Positions 33,001-44,298 of a DNA stretch of 64,000 bases are shown in pieces; the first letter of the stretch is position 1; the number at the start of each line of letters is the position of its first letter. The stretch is from Periconia sp. R9002. Lineage: Eukaryota; Ascomycota; Dothideomycetes; Pleosporales; Periconiaceae. A program made the translations under genes and the position numbers. The stretch spans positions 744,001-808,000 of the forward strand of contig JAMAHW010000003.1 of assembly GCA_023627715.1 (NCBI GenBank), given 5' to 3'. The notes below the pieces were generated by a model that was not told where the DNA came from, ran no database searches, and saw only the letters and a program-made list of their open reading frames with translations.

Positions 33001-34338
33001 TGGTGGCCCGGCCACGCATCCGAGCGGCCCCAGAAGGGGCTAGCGCCGTGAATGGGAGACGACGCGACGCGTGCTTTGCAGAAAGCAGCTCTGTCTGTGG
33101 CTCTGTCTGCCAACGGGCGCGTATATACCTGGGAGGAGAAGAGGCAGTCCTATCGAATCGAGAGACCGATCAGACGTCAAGGGGGGCGTGTGAAGATGAT
33201 GTGCGGTGCAATGCTGTGCGGTGCAGTGATGTGCTCTGCTCGACAACAGCAGGCAGTGCCAACGGTGCCGTGACAGACGACGATTGTGTGCATTCATGCG
33301 CTGGATGGCTGCTAGCGGGCTGTAGGCGGCCTGTAGCAGAGTGTGGGTGGTCAATTGGGAGTGTGTGCATGTGGGTGGGTGCGAGCTTTCGGTAAACGCG
33401 ACCTTGGACGGACATGCATTAGCGTGGGCGGCCCATGCGCAGACCGCCCGATCGCTCCTGCTCTTGCTCTTTGCTGTCCTTGCCTTGTCCTGGCCCGGCG
33501 CGCCTGCCCTGCCCTCAATACTCTACCTTACTCCCACGCCTGTCCTAGCACCTTCACCACCATCACTGCCTCGTCCACCTCCCCTCTGTCGCCTTCGAGC
33601 GATGCCCTGAGGCATACCGCGACCACCCTCATCCCCCTCTCTCTCCACCACGCTCGCTCCCTGCCCCATCTTCGACCCGCAACACCTCCTGAACCCGCGC
33701 CGCCGCCCCATGGACTACGAGTGACGAGCCACCAGCGACGAGCGAGTGCCGCGACCCGCGCCAGTCTATCCCACCGCCTACGACAACGCCTTACCGCATC
33801 CCCTCGAAACAGTCGCCCCTGTGACTAGCTGTCTCCCCTTGCGCTACAGTAGCCCGCGCTGCTCTGTGCTGCTGCTGCCATTCTCATCTTGTTTTGTTGC
33901 TGTTGCGTCCGACAAACGACGCGCCACGGGAGAAAAAAAACGACCCCCTACGACCTCGGACGACCTGCCAGCCTTTCCTTGCCTCACGCGCCTCTCGACA
34001 CCATCGCCAGCGCATGAGATTGCGCATCCCGTCCTGGACACGCTCGAGCGACATCGTTCGGTGCCTCCACCGCCCTGAGAGCCCGTGTAACCTCTTGTGC
34101 TGCCCCACGGTCGCGTTCGCAGCTCCCAAACACCTGTCAGCGCCCGTCTGCTCTCATCAGCGCCGCCCTGCATAAGCGGCACTTGCCTGCAAGCAATTAC
34201 GCTGCATTGCATTCGTTTCTGCATCAAATCTCATTGCACGTAGTTGCCATTGTAGGCGCGACCTTGCTTGCAAAATCAAGCTGCAGCTCGTCTGAGACGT
34301 ACAAGAACTAGCCGCCATCACCACATCTCCGCATATTG

Positions 34339-36222
34339 ATGCCCAGCATGGACTCCGAACGCCCCCATCTCTCCATCACTCTCCCTAGGAATTTCATGTT
34401 CCATTACCGCGATGGACAACTTCCAAGAACGCCAGAACCTGACGCTCAACCAGACGAGCTCGTGCCACCTCCACCACCCCGGCAGATGCTCAAGGTCCGT
34501 CGTCGGCGCGGCACCTTCGTCCCTACTCACCAAAACAACGAGCTTCATGACCTTTCCATGGAGAAGCCTATCCCGACCATTGAGGGCCCAGAGTGCCACC
34601 CAGATGCCCCTACAAATGTGCTGAATCCGAATTGCTCGGTAGACAAAGAGTATCTCTCTCCACCGCTTACTTTCGGGCGCATGCTGTCACCGCCAAAAAC
34701 ACCCATCGCTCAAATGGGCAGTCTGAGCAGTTTCGATGGTCCGCAACATTGGTCTGAAGTGGACAACACAAGCCAAAGTGAAACCTCCAGCCGGCCTACT
34801 TCTTCTGGCGGGTTCTCCGATTCGTCCATCTCCTCGAGGGACAGCTTCGAGTCGTTCCCATCCTTGGGAGGAAGCTGCACAAGCCCGGAAGAGGAAATGG
34901 CCGACCCTTTCGAGTTTTCTCCCGTGCAAAAATACCCACACTTGAACTCTCCCATTGCTCCACGCCAGGCTCGTGCCCCCAAGACATTGAAGCTAAGGGC
35001 CACTTTCACCGAGGAGATGGACAATCATCTCTGGATGACTTACCTGAAGTACCTGCAAGACCCAACTGTGACTCCATTCAAGGCACTGCCCAGCACAGTT
35101 CCCCCAAATGGTGTTTGCCATCGCGTGGCTCGACTTGCCCGCAGAACCTGGAGAGGTGGAAAAGCAGCTCCAAAGTTCGCCAAGTTGCGTTCGGTTTCCC
35201 GCTACCAGTCTCGAGGTAGCACGCCAGACACGATCAAACCAGCAAAGAGCGGCAGCAGTACCCCTGTGCCTACCAAACTAAACGTGCGGCATCCGGACGA
35301 GAAGTCGACGCGAAAGAGACTTCGTTACCTGGCTCGACAAAAACCTACGCTTTCTGCTCACTATCAACGCCTTCTGCGCCGTTCGCCGTCACCTCTCCAA
35401 TCGTCGCCCGAGGAGGAGGTCCAAAAGTGTCGCCCTGCTGGGCTTTCGTCCCCGTTCTCACAAGGGCCCACGACTTTCTCTACGCGAGACATGAACGTGT
35501 CACTCACCACAAGCACTGCACCATCGATGCAGGATGGAAATCCTTTGTCCCAACTCGCTAACGGCCTCACACCGCGACCGACCGAGAACCGTGTCAACCT
35601 TCGAGCATCCGCGCACCAAAAGTCACAGTCTCTGCATATCGGCCTCGGTATCGGTCTTGGACTCCAAAATTCGTTCCAAACCATGTCTCACATGACTGAT
35701 GTGAGCATGAACCAGCACAATGCGCAAACGTGGCACGCACCATCCGCCCGTCCAGCTCGATTGGGCTCACCTCTGCAACTGCACTCTCCCAGGCCTATAT
35801 CGCGTCCGTTCAAGCGACGTGCTCTTCACAATTTCGAAGAGCAGGCACGAAGCCGCGGTAACAGTTTCATCGATCAAGTTTTTGGTGCACCAGCTCAGTC
35901 CAGCCATCGCCGTGTGCGAAGCCGTGGCTTCAGCTTGGGTGACATGGTCGAAGGCGCAAGACGGCTTCCCTTGTCTACGACTGGACCAGCCGAATTGAAT
36001 CCATTTGCAAACCTCAACTCCATGGCGGCTGCTTCGGCGCTACCATCGCCTGCTCAATCACACTCCCAGTTAACTCCCAACATTGCCGAACAGGCAACTG
36101 TCCGTCTTGGTTCACCTTTTGGGGCTCGGCCCAGCAATACTTTTCCTCGGGCTTCTACTTCGTATGGCTTTGAGCCTCCTGCATCCTTTGAAGAGCGTTT
36201 TGCTGGCCTTCCTCACCAGTAG
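34339..36222 (+). CDS. Large disordered fungal protein with a conserved Trp/Arg-rich block
   Basis: 627 aa from the ATG at 34339; the next ATG (34348, A at -3 and G at +4) has a better context and may be the true start. No intron seen. Most of it is Ser/Pro-rich and disordered. One block, about residues 220-275, looks conserved and folded: TFTEEMDNHLWMTYLKYLQ, VTPFKALP, then PPNGVCHRVARLARRTW. I recall related blocks in fungal regulatory proteins but cannot name a family. Several basic Ser motifs (RSRGFSLGDM, SRGNSFIDQVF, QKSQSLHIGLG) look like AGC-kinase or 14-3-3 sites. No signal peptide, membrane span or catalytic motif. A nuclear or signalling regulator is a guess. The gene is isolated by large gaps on both sides. 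Confidence 0.75.
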   Translation: MPSMDSERPHLSITLPRNFMFHYRDGQLPRTPEPDAQPDELVPPPPPRQMLKVRRRRGTFVPTHQNNELHDLSMEKPIPTIEGPECHPDAPTNVLNPNCSVDKEYLSPPLTFGRMLSPPKTPIAQMGSLSSFDGPQHWSEVDNTSQSETSSRPTSSGGFSDSSISSRDSFESFPSLGGSCTSPEEEMADPFEFSPVQKYPHLNSPIAPRQARAPKTLKLRATFTEEMDNHLWMTYLKYLQDPTVTPFKALPSTVPPNGVCHRVARLARRTWRGGKAAPKFAKLRSVSRYQSRGSTPDTIKPAKSGSSTPVPTKLNVRHPDEKSTRKRLRYLARQKPTLSAHYQRLLRRSPSPLQSSPEEEVQKCRPAGLSSPFSQGPTTFSTRDMNVSLTTSTAPSMQDGNPLSQLANGLTPRPTENRVNLRASAHQKSQSLHIGLGIGLGLQNSFQTMSHMTDVSMNQHNAQTWHAPSARPARLGSPLQLHSPRPISRPFKRRALHNFEEQARSRGNSFIDQVFGAPAQSSHRRVRSRGFSLGDMVEGARRLPLSTTGPAELNPFANLNSMAAASALPSPAQSHSQLTPNIAEQATVRLGSPFGARPSNTFPRASTSYGFEPPASFEERFAGLPHQ

Positions 36223-39200
36223 CCGGCAGTTGCCTTGTCTGTTAGTACGCATAGCATCATCGGCGTTAGCATCGGCAGTGCAAAGCGCTGTCCCTTGCAT
36301 TTGGGCATCATCTTATGAGAACACTTGCCTGTACTTGCGGCCTGTTCTCCACCATTTGAAAAGCATCTCCTATGTCTGTTCATACCTTCTACCTTGCTGG
36401 CCGCCTCACATTGGATGTGTTTACCTTTCTTCAGGGATTATATTTGATGACTTTGAGGATCGGCCACATTTCTTCTTTGTTACTTTCTCTTCTCTTCCTC
36501 CCGGGTTTGACCATTGACGATGACATGATCACCAAGTTCATCCTTCTACCCACCTTTTTAATCCGGCGGTCGATCGGCGGTTTGCGCTTTGAAGGGTTTT
36601 CGTGACGAACGAGCCTGGTTCTATCCTTGCCTCGAGCTTCGATCCCACTCATCTTGCGTCCTTTAGAAGATTCGCCTTTGGTGACCTCGGAGAAGCGTTT
36701 GCCATGCCGGTATCCGTCCTTTTTTGTACATTCACACGCACACACTGCACGACCCATATCTTTCCTTGAACACCCTCTCAATCTCTTCTCAGCCCATATC
36801 TTTGGTGCGACCTCAGTCTGTTTGCTGATTTTCCTTTGTCATTTTCTCAATCACCTTCCTTCTCTTGCTCATGACGGAACGCTCTGTTTATGACGGATCT
36901 GGGGCCTTTTTCCAACTCTCTTCCGTCTCTTGTTTTTTCCTTTTCTCCTTTCATAATAATACGGAGCCCAGTCTTCACGATGTCAACGACCGATTTCGAA
37001 TAATGTGAACGACTAATCCGTAATACCTGTTTTCCTTTTCCTTTGGACCAACGAAAGCACCTTGTTAGTTTGGTCATCAGTCGTGCGTTTGAGAAGCTTC
37101 TCGGTTTTTTCCGGCGTGGACGCTTGTGTTTAGATGGAAGACCGGTTCGTGGAAGTTTGAGGAAAGGGAAGGAGAGTCGAAGTCTGGGGGGGATCGGTCT
37201 TTCAGAAAGACACGGGTTCGTCTGCTGAGCGTCAGACGAGCAAAGTAGTATTTACCTTACCATGACAAATTTGACACTGAAATTTTTTCTCAATTGCGTG
37301 GCCTCTGCTGTGCTGTGTGTGGTAGGTGTGCTTAGTTGTAGCCGGCGGCATCGGGTGGGATCCTGTCCATGACCATGAGTGTGGGAGTGATGTATTGAAG
37401 AGGTCGGTTGCTGGCTGGTAGCTTGAGCGAGTACTATGGCGGCTGGCCCCCTCTTACACGCATATGCCCGCACCGCTCCGCACCGTCCTGTTTCGGATCC
37501 AAAGTAAGCCTTGTCAGCCGAGCTGAGTTTGCTTGGATAGGTGAGTTGCTACTCCGCGGTTGACGGATGCAACCACAAAAGTCTTCATGCAAGGAAGTGA
37601 AGAGATAGATGCGTGGAGGGAGACGAGAAGAGAAGACTTTGCAAAACACCACCACCGGGAAAATGCAAAAGGAATAAGTAGACCCAATCGAGAAATGCGG
37701 GAAGCAAAAAAAAGGAACCCTGAAAGAAACCGGTCAAAACGGAAGCAGCAGAAAGAGAAAGAAGAAGAAGAAGAAAAAACTGCACGACGATGATGACGCT
37801 GCTGCCTGCCTGCCTGCAAGCTGCAAGTCCATGACACACACACGCACAAAACAATGTCTTTGCCCCTCCTCGACGATCGACAGGTAAATAAGTTTTAGTT
37901 ATGTATCGTGCATTGGTTAGTTTGGGCCGTCCGTTCGTCCCGAGTGGTCCCCTCCGCTCCCGTTCGCGGCCGAAGAGGATTGCAGGTTTTGTGGTTGGTG
38001 TGTGTTATCGATATCGGATATATCGTGGATCCGGATTCGGGATTGGGGTGGATGGGAGTGTGAGAGAAGTAACAATTGACTGGAAAAGAAAGCGAAGACG
38101 TATACATGGATGGACGTTTCGTTTTTGCAGAGGGAGGTTCTGTTTCTTTGCTTTTCCGTTTGTGGTTGGAGATGTACTTCCTTCTTCCATTCCTCCCCTC
38201 CGGTGGATCCTGCAGTACGTAAAACTTCTGAATTTTTTTCTTCTGTTGGCCTGGTGATTGTTCTTGCCTATGTTCGGCGGGACAAGGGGGCCTTTTTTTT
38301 ATGCTCGGTGTGTGGTCGGTGCCGTGATAATCGTTGGCCATCGTTCATGTTTGTTTATCGATAGTGTCTAGTTTGCACATTTTTGTCGCCGTTTGACAGC
38401 GGGGTATCCACTTGGTTATTACGTACGCCGTTGGAGCTCGAATAATGGGTAGCTGGGTTTCGGATTGAGCTTTTCTTTTGCTCGGGGTGGGATTGTTTGG
38501 ATGTAGGGTTGAGTTGAGGAGAGGGAGAAGAGAGAAAGTCGAAGTATCTGCGTGGGTTGATGTGAGGATAGATCGTTCAATTCCAAAACAGAGGATTGGA
38601 GACGACACCATAATAACCCATTAATGCACGTACGTAAAACTTCCGCAGTTCAACGTCCGTCCGTACACAATACGTACAAGTGGGGGTAAAAAAAAACTTG
38701 GCTCGAAGAGCCAAAAGACAAAGCTCCATCGTCCGTTGGATCCAGATCCCACTCTTTTTTCTTGTCTCTCACGTCTTTTGCCCGGCAACGACCGGCCCTT
38801 TTATCACATGTAGTTCTACTTATGTACACACTTCTGTACACACTTATGTACCTACCTCGCTCTCCCAGCCCCTCTCTCACACCCACAAAACAATGATGTG
38901 AACCTTACACGCAACTCTCCACCCCCTCTTTTCTCGCACTCAACGCACACGAACCCGAACCCAATAGCAAACCCCGTCCACACACACACAGAGTTCCCAC
39001 ATGCCAGGAACTACTTTGTAAATTCAGGGATCTAGAGCTGCGCGACGCGTCGCCAGTTTCGCGCCGTCGATGGATTCGTCTCCTCCCCGCACCGGGAACG
39101 AAAACTAAGTGCGGAATTGTGCCAATCACGGCCATCGGAGGAGAGTGGAAGTGGTTTCTGGACGCGGATCACATGCGCGCGCGACACCGTGGCTACGCGT

Positions 39201-40842
39201 CTTTACCACGTCTTGCCGTGCCGCGGAGCGTGTAAGTTTGTGTGTGAAAGTGGGGGTTGGGAGTGGTGTTTGTTGAGCAGCGGGTTGGTTTTTTTTCTTC
39301 TCCTTTAGGCTGGGATGGAGGGGAGGGGAGAGAAGGCCGAGGTGAGGGGTGCTGCGGTGGTTGAAAGTTTGTTCCGAGTACGACGAAGGGGTGTGGTATG
39401 CTGCCATTCATACCGTATGTGTTGATTCTTTTATATAATTATCTAGGTCCTGGATTGGATTCTATTGTGGTTGATTATCAAAACATGTTTGCCCAGTCAT
39501 GTTTTCTCATATCTTAGTTGTGCATGCAGCACACACGACAAGAGTGGATAGCGCTATCTCTTCAATCGCAGGTCGAATCGAGTGGCTAGAAGTGTATTCA
39601 AATAACTACGTCATCCAAACTAATATTGATTGTGGCCTGGATGCTCTTTTCAAATCGTTCAGTCTTCGTTTCAATGCTTCTTGACACGCTAACAACAAAG
39701 TTTGCACAGGTTCTGCAAGCGAACGAAGCAAGCTTTTCTTTGTCTACCGCATGTGACTGTAAGTATATGAGCGTGTTTGCAGATATCGATTCATGAACGT
39801 TTACAATATACGCGTCAGCAGCATTGGCAGAATCATGGGCTGCTTTAGAAGTTATCTTCGCCCCTGAAATGTCGGATTACTATGAAGTTCCCCAGGACCG
39901 ATAACACTGAACCGTTGTGTGTTGAAATTGGCATAGACGCTGAGTCAAATCAAATGTACACAAGTAGAGGTACGATTGCATAGTGGAGAACCAATTGTTG
40001 TTTTGTTACTCTCCCGCATCGCAATCCCCATCAATGTTGCATGTTCAGTGGACAATGGTCAGCGAAGTTGCATATCATGTACGAAACATCGCAATTTTTC
40101 TCCATGTAGAACAAAAATATCAAATGCGGTAAGGGACTAGTGCTCTAGACAATAGCTATCTTTTTCTCTTTGCGACCATGTAACCGGGGTAAGCAATCGC
40201 CCAATACCAGGAATTCATGAGACCGATTCTAAGTGAATCCAATATCCTAACCAAGAGGTCATCAGAGGGAGACGTTTCATCTGATATAGTCAGCTGATTG
40301 AGATGTCTGTGAAGCTCGACGGGCCACTTCCTAGACAAAATTAACAATGATTTGATACAATCGAACTCTGATTTTATTGAAGTGTTTCGAGTTCTCCACA
40401 ACGTTTGCTGCTTCTGGCAATGTCGGAGGTGGCACCGCCAATTGGGGCCCTGACGGTAATTTACGCCCGGCGTCATCCTTCTGCCGAAACAATATATGTG
40501 TATGGGGGCGTAAACTACGGCCGTATGATACGCTTGACAGCGGGGAAACGTAAAACCCAGGGGCTCGATTACTAGTTCAAGTCGGAAATAAAGGCAGATT
40601 TCTGTGTACATGTACCTCCGACCATGCTTGGTCAGTAACCACCGTACACGTGAGATCGTATTAGCAAGCTGTAGGCCTACTCCAAGGCATCTTGGTTGCC
40701 TGGCCGAATACAGATATATATAATACTATGAAATAGCAGTTCATTCACCAGAACCACATTCATTCTTCACCACACTCGTTTAGCTGAACATACATTCGTT
40801 TTTATCTCATTCACTTCTATCCATTCATTTGACATTATTAAA
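36223..40842. other. Large gene-poor interval
   Basis: 4.6 kb without a supportable gene. The first kilobase is T-rich and probably includes the 3' UTR of the preceding gene. 37.5-39.4 kb has purine- and pyrimidine-rich tracts. A minus-strand open frame at 40156-40611 ends in LRIGLMNSWYWAIAYPG and looks slightly coding-like, but I cannot assign it; it could be a gene remnant. Confidence 0.45.
40715..40724 (+). promoter_or_regulatory. TATA box of the Tyr/Pro-repeat protein gene
   Basis: TATATATAAT 128 bp before the ATG at 40843. Confidence 0.5.
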
Positions 40843-42078
40843 ATGCATTCCGCCGGGTTGATCTCGCTGGCTCTGTGGTACGCCCCAGCTTTTGCTGCAA
40901 CCGTACCAGCTTCTTTCTTGCAACAAAGCAAGCCTTCTCCCACTGTCTACAAGCCGTCTCCTGCCGGATACACGCCCTCGGCGTATGGGTACAAACCATA
41001 CACTTCTACTCACACGCCATACTCCGCTGTTTATACACCGCCAACTTCTACGTACACGCCCTATTCCGTCAGGTACACGCCTTCGTCATCTACATACAAG
41101 CCCTACACTTCTGCGTACGATCCCTACGCTGATGCATCTGCCGCTGCTGCATCTGCAGTTTCTAGCGCTCTTGTCGGGCCTAGCCCTTCTTCTGCTTGCT
41201 ACCAGGCAAGGACTACTGAATTTGGAAACAACTCCCTCGGCCCTGGGAATTATCATGATACCGAGGACGAGATAATGTCGCAAGTATGCGGCCTTATAGA
41301 CGCGCCCACAGATCTATCAACCTACACAGCAGACTGGAAATTCGAGCTGCATATCCCTCAGGCAGCACCATCTCTAGAAGAGTGCACACATGTAATCCTC
41401 GCGCTCTTGGAGACGTGCGTAGAGAACGAAGGCAGGATAGGTGGAGAGGTCACGGTTCGCGGCAACAGATACTCGGCCTGGGAACGTTCCGCTGGAGCCC
41501 AACCCTCCCTCTCGCCCTACCCATACAAACCTACACCTGCTGTATCTACGCCCTACACATACAAAGCCTCCTCTACTATCTCCACGCCATACCCATACAG
41601 GGCCTCTTCCACTGCATCCACGAGCAGCCTGCACAAGCCCTCATCAACTTCTTCCCAGCCTTCATACACTTCTTCCCAGTCTCCATACACTGTAGCCACG
41701 GCATATCCTGGACCCTCCATGATCTATTGCTCTACCAATATGTCAAGCAGCGCTTTTAATCAGGCTCTCTTAGAAGTGGACTATGATGATCCGACCACTG
41801 TCGATATTTACGAGGAATACCAGAGTGCAACTGAAGCTCTCTGCGACCCGACGACCATCAGAACTCCTTACAAATCGGTTCCTTGGAACGGCAAATTCTG
41901 GGAATTGACGTTGATGACATCCGAGGAAACGATTGCATCTTTAGCAACATGCAGGGCGCATTTCAGCAATATTGTGTATTATTGCATGGTTGCGGACTTT
42001 TCCGATGGCGGGTTCTTGACAGTAAATGGTACCTCGTACCAACTCAAGGAGGCTTCAACTTCTTCATTTTACGATTAA
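40843..42078 (+). CDS. Secreted Tyr/Thr/Pro-repeat protein with a duplicated four-Cys module
   Basis: 411 aa, single exon, with a signal peptide (MHSAGLISLALWYAPAFAATV). Residues about 31-95 are repeats of the type Y-[TK]-P-[YS] (KPYTSTHTPYSAVYTP). Residues 119-212 form a module with Cys119, 149, 181 and 192. A second Tyr/Pro/Ser repeat region (about 222-285) follows, then a second module with Cys296, 334, 370 and 381. Both modules share the spacing C-x29/37-C-x31/35-C-x10-C, an aromatic-E-L strand between Cys 2 and 3, and a closing GGxxTVxGxxY. The architecture is thus repeat-module-repeat-module, which I infer arose by internal duplication. The family is unknown to me. The repeats resemble O-glycosylated wall linkers, so a cell-wall or secreted-effector role is possible. 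There is no GPI-type hydrophobic C terminus. Confidence 0.85.
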   Translation: MHSAGLISLALWYAPAFAATVPASFLQQSKPSPTVYKPSPAGYTPSAYGYKPYTSTHTPYSAVYTPPTSTYTPYSVRYTPSSSTYKPYTSAYDPYADASAAAASAVSSALVGPSPSSACYQARTTEFGNNSLGPGNYHDTEDEIMSQVCGLIDAPTDLSTYTADWKFELHIPQAAPSLEECTHVILALLETCVENEGRIGGEVTVRGNRYSAWERSAGAQPSLSPYPYKPTPAVSTPYTYKASSTISTPYPYRASSTASTSSLHKPSSTSSQPSYTSSQSPYTVATAYPGPSMIYCSTNMSSSAFNQALLEVDYDDPTTVDIYEEYQSATEALCDPTTIRTPYKSVPWNGKFWELTLMTSEETIASLATCRAHFSNIVYYCMVADFSDGGFLTVNGTSYQLKEASTSSFYD

Positions 42079-43363
42079 ACTGGCGCGATGGTTGTCCTGT
42101 GCGTATTCATGAATTATGCACGACGAAGAAGGATGTAATGGGCCAGTCCGTTGACATTTATGTGTCGGCAACGGTGTTTGACTGCATTGGTTTTCGTGGG
42201 GGGGAGGTGACTTGAGAGGGAGCTTGGAAGGGAAGTGCGGATTCAGTTCAGTAGACATCACTTTATAGAAATTTTTAATCTTCTTATCGCGTCTTTTTGG
42301 CTATTTCCCAACATTTTCTTGTCGAGCCCCGCAATACCCTGAATAGAGTTAGGAACCTTCATATTGAGGAATCGCGGAACGAGAGAGATAATGATCAAAA
42401 AGACTTAGTGAAGATATATCTATTGGTTATAATCATCGGCAAGCGCTGGATCGAGTGAAATGCACCAGTAAACTCGAACTTGATGAATATTGCGTTCTCG
42501 TACAGAAGCATTCATTGCCAATGCGATCGCTCGCTTCAAGTGTTTGTGCTTGTCCTAGGCCAGGGCATTTCTTGATATGTGGCATGCCGTAGACAATCAA
42601 AAATATATCACTTATCCTCCGAATGAAATCCAGGCAAGTTTTCGCGTCATCATCTTGCAATGTACATACCATAGAAGCCATGCAAATAAGCTAAAGTACT
42701 AGTAAGGGTGTGCCCAGTGACTTAAGAGCATTCTTGAATTAGAGGTAGACAACACAACTTTAACAATCAAAGTCAAAGGATTCTGAAATCAAGATTGCAA
42801 GCAATTCCAGGTAGAATTTGCAAGGAGAAAAAGGATTTTGGGAAAAAGATGGCACATTTGTTCAGAAACAAGTTTGATTCTTGAATAAGTAGATGTTTGA
42901 CGTTGAAGAACAGGCCCCATGTGAGCCTTACTCGGCTAGTTACTAAATGCGTTAGCGTGTACTGCACATATGGCCCAATTTCAACAGTATTTAGACCTCA
43001 AGATGTACTAGCACTGTATGCCGTGTAAAAGCTTGATTTCCCCAGAGATACCAATCCCGCTCTGATGACTGATTATCCCGGCCACTTCGCGTTGTTCGTG
43101 TTTCTGATAGCCCGAGCGATTATCAATCAGTTTTTCGTGTTAGGATCAACTTCCAATCATATCTCGAGAGGACCTGATTCGGTAAAAGATGTATAGAATT
43201 GTGTAATCGGTCAGCCGCATTTGAACGAAGTCTAGTGGGTTTCTACATGTAGATATAAAATGGGGGAGGCAAACCACATTTGGATTGGGAGAAAAAAATA
43301 CTTTGACGTCTCACTTTACGATAACCCATATCCGAGGATTATACTCTCATTGTTTGCTTAATC
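42079..43363. other. Intergenic region
   Basis: AT-rich. A short minus-strand open frame (42433-42681) has no recognisable domain. It presumably includes the promoter of the SDR-like gene at its right end. Nothing else supportable. Confidence 0.45.
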
Positions 43364-44217
43364 ATGCAGGCTGCCAAAACACTTTTGCTGATCGGTGCTG
43401 GACCCAGAATAGGAGATAGCGTGGCTCGCGCATTCGTCGAAAAGGGCTATAAAGTCGCGCTTGCAGTAAGCAGAACCGCACAGTACAGTCCCGTATAGAA
43501 TCAGATCTGACCTGAGTTTCGTGGGGATGTAGTCCCGGAGCCGGAGGAATCCCGACACGCCCGAGCAGATACATTTCACAGCCGATGTATCCAAGCCGGA
43601 GTCAGTAGCCGATCTCTTCAGCAAGGTCAAAGCCAAATTAGGCACCCCATCTGTCGTCGTTTACAATGGTAAAGTGTTCCCATCATCTCAACTTCGTTTC
43701 ACCGCCCCACCTCTAATCCGAAAACAGCCGCTTCACTCACGTTTGCGAAAGACGATCCATTTTCAATTCCCTTGACTTCCTTCACCCAAGACCTGGCAAT
43801 CAACACCATCAGTGCTTACGCCGCCGCACACGAAGCTGTTACAGGGTTTGCAGAGTTGCCCGAGGATGCATCCAAAACATTCATATATACAGGGAATCAT
43901 CTGAACGAGCATGCCGTTCCTCCTTTCATAGATCTGGGACTAGGCAAGTCAGCCACCGCACACGCCATTCAATGTGCTGTCGCGGCGTACAAGGACAAAG
44001 GGTTCAAGTAAGTTGTGCATCTCACTATCAACGTGTCTAGATGCTAATCGGGTGCAGGTTTTACTATGCGGACGAGCGTAAAGCGGACGGTTCGTCACCT
44101 GGTCAGGAACTCCACGGCGATGCGCATGCGAAGCTTTATGTGGAACTTTCTGAGGGTACGACACAAGGGCCATGGCAGCAGACCTTCGTGCCAGGGAAAG
44201 GGTATCAGAAATTTTAA
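43364..44217 (+). CDS. Atypical short-chain dehydrogenase/reductase-like protein
   Basis: A Rossmann-fold SDR-related protein. Model: 43364-43465, 43533-43668, 43728-44007 and 44058-44217, 225 aa; all three introns (67, 59 and 50 nt) are GT..AG and phase-consistent, and the frame closes at TAA. The N terminus has the nucleotide-binding turn GAGPRIG (residues 11-17), then a basic patch after the second strand (ASRSRR), ADVSKPESV and YNAA in place of NNAG, as in SDRs. The catalytic Tyr-x-x-x-Lys site reads Leu149-G-L-G-Lys153: the lysine is kept but the tyrosine is lost. Classical SDR chemistry is therefore doubtful. It may be a non-catalytic or altered-mechanism member. It is convergent with a Zn2Cys6 regulator 81 bp away. 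Confidence 0.85.
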
Positions 44218-44298
44218 ACCTCATGGGAGAGTCCCGAGAATCCAGATGCTTTGGCATCTGTACGGCTAGAGTTTGACGCAATAGCTGAAGTACATGGC

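Larger units (their letters stand above)
28938..34338. other. Large gene-poor interval
   Basis: 5.4 kb without a supportable gene. Contents: two short palindromes just after the 28.9 kb gene (GTTACATGTAAC at 29032-29043 and a near-palindrome at 29044-29057), a G-run cluster at 29931-29966, a TAGGTACCTA palindrome at 30077, a GATCC triplication near 31624, and from about 32.2 kb a GC-richer part. From about 33.4 kb it becomes C/T-rich, probably the promoter and long leader of the 34.3 kb gene. Short open frames on both strands lack domains. Confidence 0.45.

Noticed and set aside
40156..40611. Minus-strand frame of 151 codons ending in SWYWAIAYPGYMVAKRKR
   Set aside because: Slightly coding-like at its end, but I could not link it to a family or a credible start; kept only as a remark on the gap.
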